A stretch of DNA of 64,000 nt from Yamagishiella unicocca (taxonomy: Eukaryota > Chlorophyta > Chlorophyceae > Chlamydomonadales > Volvocaceae). The stretch spans positions 112,973-176,972 of the forward strand of contig BDSL01000151.1 of NCBI GenBank assembly GCA_003116995.1, given 5' to 3'. A program made the translations under genes and the position numbers. The notes under the pieces are model-generated. The model made no database searches. It had not been told where the DNA came from and worked only from the letters and a program-made list of their open reading frames with translations. Each line of letters begins with the position of its first letter. Positions within the stretch are counted from its first letter, which is position 1. Below are positions 59,701-64,000 of the stretch, piece by piece.

Positions 59701-60320
59701 CAGCGGCACGCCAACACCGTGCCGCTTCAGCCAGCAGAGGAGGGCGTGGGCCACGAAGAGGTAGAGGAGCGGGGCAAGGGGACAGCCCTGCCGGACGCCG
59801 GCCCGGATAGGGACAGAGCGGGAGATGTAGCCGTTGACGGACGCCATGGCCACTGTACGGCCCAACAGGAGCTGCGTCCATCCCAGGAAACCGGCCCCAA
59901 CACCCATGCGTTCCATGACAGCAAAGAGGAAGGAGCGGTCAATGGTGTCGTAAGCTTTGGCGAAATCCAAGAAGGCGATGAGAGCACTCCGTTGCTGCTG
60001 GTGTAGGAGGGGGGGAAGGCAGCGAAGGAAGCGGGTGTTGGCGCCAATGGAGCGGCCGGGGAGGAAGGCGGACTGCTCGAGGGGGATGGCGGCGGAAAGG
60101 CCAGGGCTGAGGCGGTTGGCGAGGACCTTCGCCAGAATGCGGTAATCAGTACAGAGCAGGGTGATGGGGCGGTAGGCGCCGGCCGCCGCCCGGTCCGCAT
60201 CATGGCCCTTGTAAATGACGGATATAACACCCTTCAGGAAACCCGTCGGGACGGCGCGCAGATGGCCGATAGCAGTGAAAAGGCGGGCCAGTGCCGGCAC
60301 AAAGCAGCCACTGTAGGTAG
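56767..60320 (-). mobile_element. L1-like LINE, copy C: reverse transcriptase kept, endonuclease lost, C-terminus frameshifted
   Basis: The long frame from about 60318 to 57097 starts just upstream of the reverse transcriptase. RT blocks are clear: YRPITLLCTDYRILAKVLAN, EQSAFLPGRSIGANTRF, IAFLDFAKAYDTIDRSFLF, GVRQGCPLAPLLYLF and the catalytic QFADDAQ. An Ala-rich linker of about 220 residues (59540-58860) follows, then the RT thumb-like region. Compared with copies A and D, 154 bp are missing near 57466, removing the CACGCYP zinc region and shifting the frame, so the last part of the frame is not the native protein. No apurinic-type endonuclease is present upstream, so the copy is 5'-truncated. 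It cannot move on its own. Confidence 0.92.
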
Positions 60321-60368
60321 CGGCGTAGAGAGAGAGAGAGACCGCGTAGAGAGAGAGAGAGAGACCGC
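60321..60368. repeat. GCGTA-GAGAGA junction repeat
   Basis: Two copies of GCGTAGAGAGAGAGAGACC lie between the 5' end of LINE C and the next 643-bp unit. Similar GA runs starting with GCGTA occupy 53726-53772 (with an A10 run), 56742-56766 and 61012-61032, on the 3' side of each LINE copy. Confidence 0.9.
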
Positions 60369-61011
60369 GTAGGCCCGTCGCTGCACCGACGCATGGACCC
60401 GAACAAGTGCCTTGCGAAGTGCTATAATGTCATGGATCGTTCATACCATGGTGAAAACCGCCCATCCCATCAGCACTGGGCACGTAAGCACCATTGGGCC
60501 AGATCAGTAGTACGGTGGGGGACCACGTGCGAACCCCTGGTGACGATCTGTCAAAGCACCTTTTGGCCCCTGCTGTCACCCTGCTGCACCCGCGAGACAC
60601 TCTGGGCGCGCGCACATAAAGGGGGAGCGAAGGGGGGGCGTTAGTCCGCTGGCTTGCAGCACATTGGGCAGTGATGACGACAATGAACTAAAGGCGCGTG
60701 TGGTGACCACCGTTTCAGTTGCCACATACAAGCGGCGGGGTGGCAGCTACAGGTAGAACGGAGGCACGGGGAATGTGAATGCACAGCGCTCTGGCACAGC
60801 GATCCAGCACCCAGCAGAGCCAGAGCGTCTGATGCACATACACACATGCACTCCTCTCAGGACAAAGGTCTTAGGCAGCAGAGAGCGTCCCAAAGCAACG
60901 CACCCACGCGCGAGCCAAGCCACCTAAGCTCGCACACACACGCTTGCCGCTTCAGATTGCTTGGGGAGTCTGCGGACAGGTGGGCGCTCCTCCTCTCACG
61001 CACTCAGGCGT
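60369..61011. repeat. 643-bp unit, copy 3
   Basis: Same ends and exact length as copies 1 and 2, with a single-base difference noticed near 60696 (GCGCG for GCGGG). It lies between LINE C and LINE D. Confidence 0.92.
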
Positions 61012-61032
61012 AGAGAGAGAGAGAGAGACCGC

Positions 61033-63402
61033 GTTACAGTGGCCGCACGACAGGCGGCACCCGCCCTTATCCCGGCGGGAAAGCACTGCGGAAGAGACAC
61101 GGAACCAAGGTCGGGTACGGGCAACAGCAGGCAAACAGCATCATGCAAAATCAGCACAAGCGACGGCAGGACACGGCCCCATGCAGGCCACCCTTACGCG
61201 TCAAAACCACCACAAAAGCCCCCATTGGCTCACCTGCCCATCACCCGCACCACTCGTATCTCGAACCAGCAAAGGTGGCACCAGGAAAGAAAGAACGAAA
61301 GAACAAACAGCAGCCAAGGCAGGCTAGCTAGGGCGGCACGGCGCACATGAGCCGACCCCCGGTTACGAACAAAAAAGGGTGGTCCACCCCCACGTCACCC
61401 CAGTCCTTGCGGGGCAAACCCAAGCCCGCAAAGTCCCGCAGCAAGGCCCAGAACTTAGCAAGGAGGCCAGAACGCATAGCAGCAGGGAGGGTGGTGCCGG
61501 AGAGCCGATGAGAGTGTATGTACCGGCGCGCCCACTCCATCGCGTTGAGCGCCGCCAACGCCACCACATCCCACACACACTGCAGCACAGTGGTCGGATC
61601 CGGCGACACACACAACCACACATGCTCACGCGTGACCCCGCACCCACAGCAGACTTCCAGTTCATCCCAGAGCGGGCGGACGAGGGGGCAAGACCAAAAG
61701 TGATGCAAGCGCGGCGACTCGGCCACACCCGCTGCAGCGGGGTAACAGCCGCAAGCACACGGTTCGGGTGGGACCAGCGGGAGGTGAGAGGAGCCCGGCA
61801 TGGGCACCCCGTCAACCGCCAGCCGCCAGAGGACCTCCTTCCACCGCGGCTCCCACTTAAGACGCTTCCACAACCGCCGCCATACCGCGCGTAACGCCAC
61901 AAGGGCCGCCTCGGGCGTGGCAGCCACAGCAGGGGACAGCCCGAGCGCCTCCCGCACATACGCCGCATGACAGGCCTGCCTGGGGCGCTCCAGTTCCGCC
62001 GCCTGGAGCAGGGTGCCCAGCTTGACGGTGAAGGAGGTGAGGGGCAGCACGGCGTCCACACCCAGCCGCCACCCCAGGCGAGCAAGGAGGAGAGCATCCA
62101 CCTCGTCAGGCGACGGCGGGGCGGGGCCATCGGGCGCCAGGCGAGCAGCAGCGAGCCATGCGGGCGAGATGTCAGAAAGGAGAGCGGCCACCGCAGCCCG
62201 CGCCGCGACGCGATCTTGGAGCGCACCCATGGCCAGCTCGGAGGGCGCCAGCTCGTGCCGTACGAGCGTCGTCCAGCGCTCAGCCAGCCTGCTGAAGATG
62301 GCCATGCCCGGCGTCGTCGCCAGGGCATGGGCGCGCTCCACCTCAAACGCGGTCATAGCGTCCTGCACCCGGACGGCGTCGCCGACGGTCAGCAGGCGGC
62401 GGCACATGGTGAGGGGGCCATGGATAGCCTCCAACCCCGGCCGCCGGCCCGGCGCCCCCGCGTTGGGCAGGAGCGGGTTGCCCCACAGCGGCGCGTTGAA
62501 GCACCAGACGCCCGGCTCCAGGGGGGGGTCCGCGACGTCAGACAGGGGGGGAGGTGACCGAGGCTCGTGGCAAGCCGGTGGATGTCCGGGGGCAAGCTTA
62601 AGGGGGCGCCGAGCCACGGGCCATCCGGGCGAGCTGTGGTGACGGCCAGCGGGCGGAAGGCAGGGTGGAGGGTAGAGAGGAAGGAGACCGCAATCCGGAT
62701 CCACGGCGCGCGGGCAGCCGGGGGCTGCAGCGCGGAGCGGGCGACCGTCAGGCTCCACTTGGCATGCCGGCTGAGGACATGCAGCCGAAGGGGCAGTACA
62801 CCGAAGCCGCCGATGGTGGGATGACCGGAGAGCAGGCGGAGGGGAACACCAGTGAAACGGCGCTGGGCGTCATCAGGGCCTAGCTCCCGATCCACCAGCT
62901 TTGCGACAAGGGCCATGATGCCAGCAAGGACCTCCGCCGGCGGCAGCCCCGAGTGCTCCATGTGGTACGTCGCCATATGGAGAGCATAAGCTGCAGCCGC
63001 AGTGGCACGGCCGAACATCGACAGGGCCATGCGGGAGATCTTTTGGAGACGGCGGCGGGCCTCCGACATCCGTGACGCCCAATCGAGGACGGGGGCGGCA
63101 GGCGGATTGGTGAAGGGGATGCCCAGCGCCACCGCAGCGGGCACGATCCGAAGGCCAGCGAGGGCAGGGGGCGGGGGAGAAGGGGAGGGGCGAGGCACCC
63201 CGGGAGCGGTGGCGGCAAGGGACGGCGATGTGGAGGGACCCGGGGCGGCCAGGGCGCCAGCGGCTGCGGCGAGGGCGCCCACGACCACGACAGCTGCAGC
63301 ACCGCGGCCACGACGCCGACGACCGCGGCGAGCCAGCCCTGGTGGGCGCGCCAGGCGAGGCGGGTGACGGGCGACGGGGGAGCTGGCGGCGCCAGCAGGG
63401 GC
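61033..63402 (-). mobile_element. L1-like LINE, 5'-truncated copy D with a 1-bp frameshift
   Basis: Nearly identical to copy C over the shared part and retains the 154 bp that C lacks, including the zinc-binding region (WKEVLWRLAVDG, CACGCYP, HHFWSCP). The G run near 62545-62551 is one base shorter than in copy C, splitting the protein into frames 63288-62389 and 62758-61328. The 5' end stops inside the Ala-rich linker at about 63402, so no reverse transcriptase remains, and it is fused there to a SINE fragment. Confidence 0.9.
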
Positions 63403-63564
63403 GAAAAGATGTTGGGTTGGGGTCCGGGGCTCTCACCCGGTTGGCAGGGCCATGCACGCCCCTGTTACGGAAGTCGCAGGTACCCGTGCCAGTACTTCCG
63501 TTTACCCCCCCGGAAATGGGTGGCGGTTTGGGTGGGGGGGCCAGGACTTGAACTCTGGATCTCC
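63403..63564 (-). mobile_element. SINE first-half fragment fused to LINE D
   Basis: Minus-strand sequence from GGAGATCCAGAGTTCAAGTC (T arm of the tRNA-like head) through the body to CCCAACATCTTTT. It matches 63800-63958 closely. The tRNA D and anticodon arms are missing. Confidence 0.8.
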
Positions 63565-63730
63565 TTTTTTTTTTTTTAAATTCCTTGCGTTACAGGACCC
63601 CGACGCTGGGGTACGACACCTGACCGTGTCATAAGCTCTGTATCTCCACCCCATCAACGACAACCTCGACCAGCAGGTTCAACCACAAACCTACTTGCCC
63701 ACAAGTGGGGCACCGGTAACTACCGGGGAG

Positions 63731-63799
63731 GGGCCGGGGAATCGAACCACCGATCTCTGGACAGAATGCCAGTGTCTTAACCAATTAGACGAACCCCCC
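63731..63799 (-). pseudogene. tRNA-like head of SINE second half
   Basis: D arm TCTAATTGGTTAAGA, T arm and A/B-box-like GGTTCGATTCC, and a GGGG/CCCC acceptor pairing are recognisable. The anticodon arm CTGG-N8-CCAG has an eight-base loop and weak acceptor pairs, so no anticodon is assigned. It is probably a pol III promoter remnant, not a working tRNA. Confidence 0.65.
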
Positions 63800-63931
63800 T
63801 AAAGTTGTTGGGTTGGGGTCCGGGGCTCTCACCCGGTTGGCAGGGCCATACACGCCCTGTTACGGAAGTCGCAGGTCCCCGTGCCAGTACTTCCGTGTAC
63901 CCCCCCGGAAATGGGTGGCGGTTTGGGTGGG

Positions 63932-64000
63932 GGGGCCAGGACTTGAACTCTGGATCTCCTGCCGATTAAGGCCGGGCTTTAGCAGCTAAGCTACCCACCC
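63932..64000 (-). pseudogene. tRNA-like head of SINE first half
   Basis: Starts GGGTGGGTAGCTTAGCTGC with a GCTT/AAGC D stem and a T arm CCAGAGTTCAAGTCCTGG. The anticodon stem pairs poorly. Downstream C runs can pair with GGGTGGG but with abnormal spacing. Confidence 0.6.

Larger units (their letters stand above)
63565..64000 (-). mobile_element. Dimeric tRNA-derived SINE
   Basis: Read on the minus strand: tRNA-like head (64000-63932), body 1 ending CAACAACTTT, second tRNA-like head (63799-63731), body 2 ending CCTGTAACGCAAGGAATTT, and an A12 tail (63577-63566). The same order of body 1 and body 2 occurs at 55802-56098. The element reaches the right edge of the window, so its true 5' end may lie beyond it. 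Confidence 0.75.

Noticed and set aside
53368..61011. 643-bp units as LTRs of one retrotransposon
   Set aside because: The ends are not TG...CA, no primer-binding site or polypurine tract is visible, the enclosed sequence is a non-LTR reverse transcriptase, and other units enclose only a SINE. A solo-LTR origin is not excluded but unsupported.
63731..64000. Two functional tRNA genes
   Set aside because: Anticodon arms do not fold properly (eight-base loop or mispaired stem), and both sequences are joined to SINE bodies.
1..64000. CRISPR arrays, prokaryotic operons or phage genes
   Set aside because: No regularly spaced short repeats with unique spacers were seen, and genes are intron-split eukaryotic genes.

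Overview
The window looks like nuclear DNA of a volvocalean green alga (Chlamydomonas/Volvox type). It is GC-rich and intron-dense, with GT-AG introns that keep phase across every gene I assembled, Ala/Gly/Gln-rich low-complexity protein regions, candidate TGTAA poly(A) signals, a DGTT-type diacylglycerol acyltransferase, EGF-domain exostosin-like glycosyltransferases and an L1-like LINE with tRNA-derived SINEs. No bacterial operons, ribosome binding sites or CRISPR arrays are visible. I built the gene models by joining exons whose splice phases agree and whose joined protein matches a family. They are readings of the sequence, not transcript-supported models.

Layout, left to right. 1-848: end-cut organellar ribosome silencing factor (RsfS/Iojap), minus. 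1191-5340: NUB1-like protein (ubiquitin-like plus UBA domains), minus, first exon(s) not found. 6099-9017: plastid-type RecX, plus. 10396-13673: Acinus (SAP, RRM, RSB motif), minus. 14258-18466: CCDC24-like coiled-coil protein, plus. 19877-21810: DGAT2 (DGTT) acyltransferase, minus. 22415-23015: small unrecognised protein, plus. 24966-30841 and 44871-51497: two EGF-exostosin glycosyltransferases, both minus. They flank 32390-42796, a predicted 2077-residue minus-strand gene that joins six copies of an unrecognised split module to a complete DEDDy (RNase D-like) 3'-5' exonuclease.

51498-64000 is repeat-dominated. It holds a 21-bp minisatellite and then an array in which defective LINE copies and SINE pieces alternate with an exactly 643-bp unit. 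Each unit is bounded by GCGTA, and the array runs to the right edge in a dimeric tRNA-type SINE.

Functionally this is a mixed housekeeping neighbourhood: organelle translation and recombination control, ubiquitin/NEDD8 turnover, mRNA processing, storage lipid synthesis and Golgi glycosylation. I see no pathway linking the genes. The two most unusual items are the multi-module exonuclease gene and the 643-bp/LINE/SINE array.
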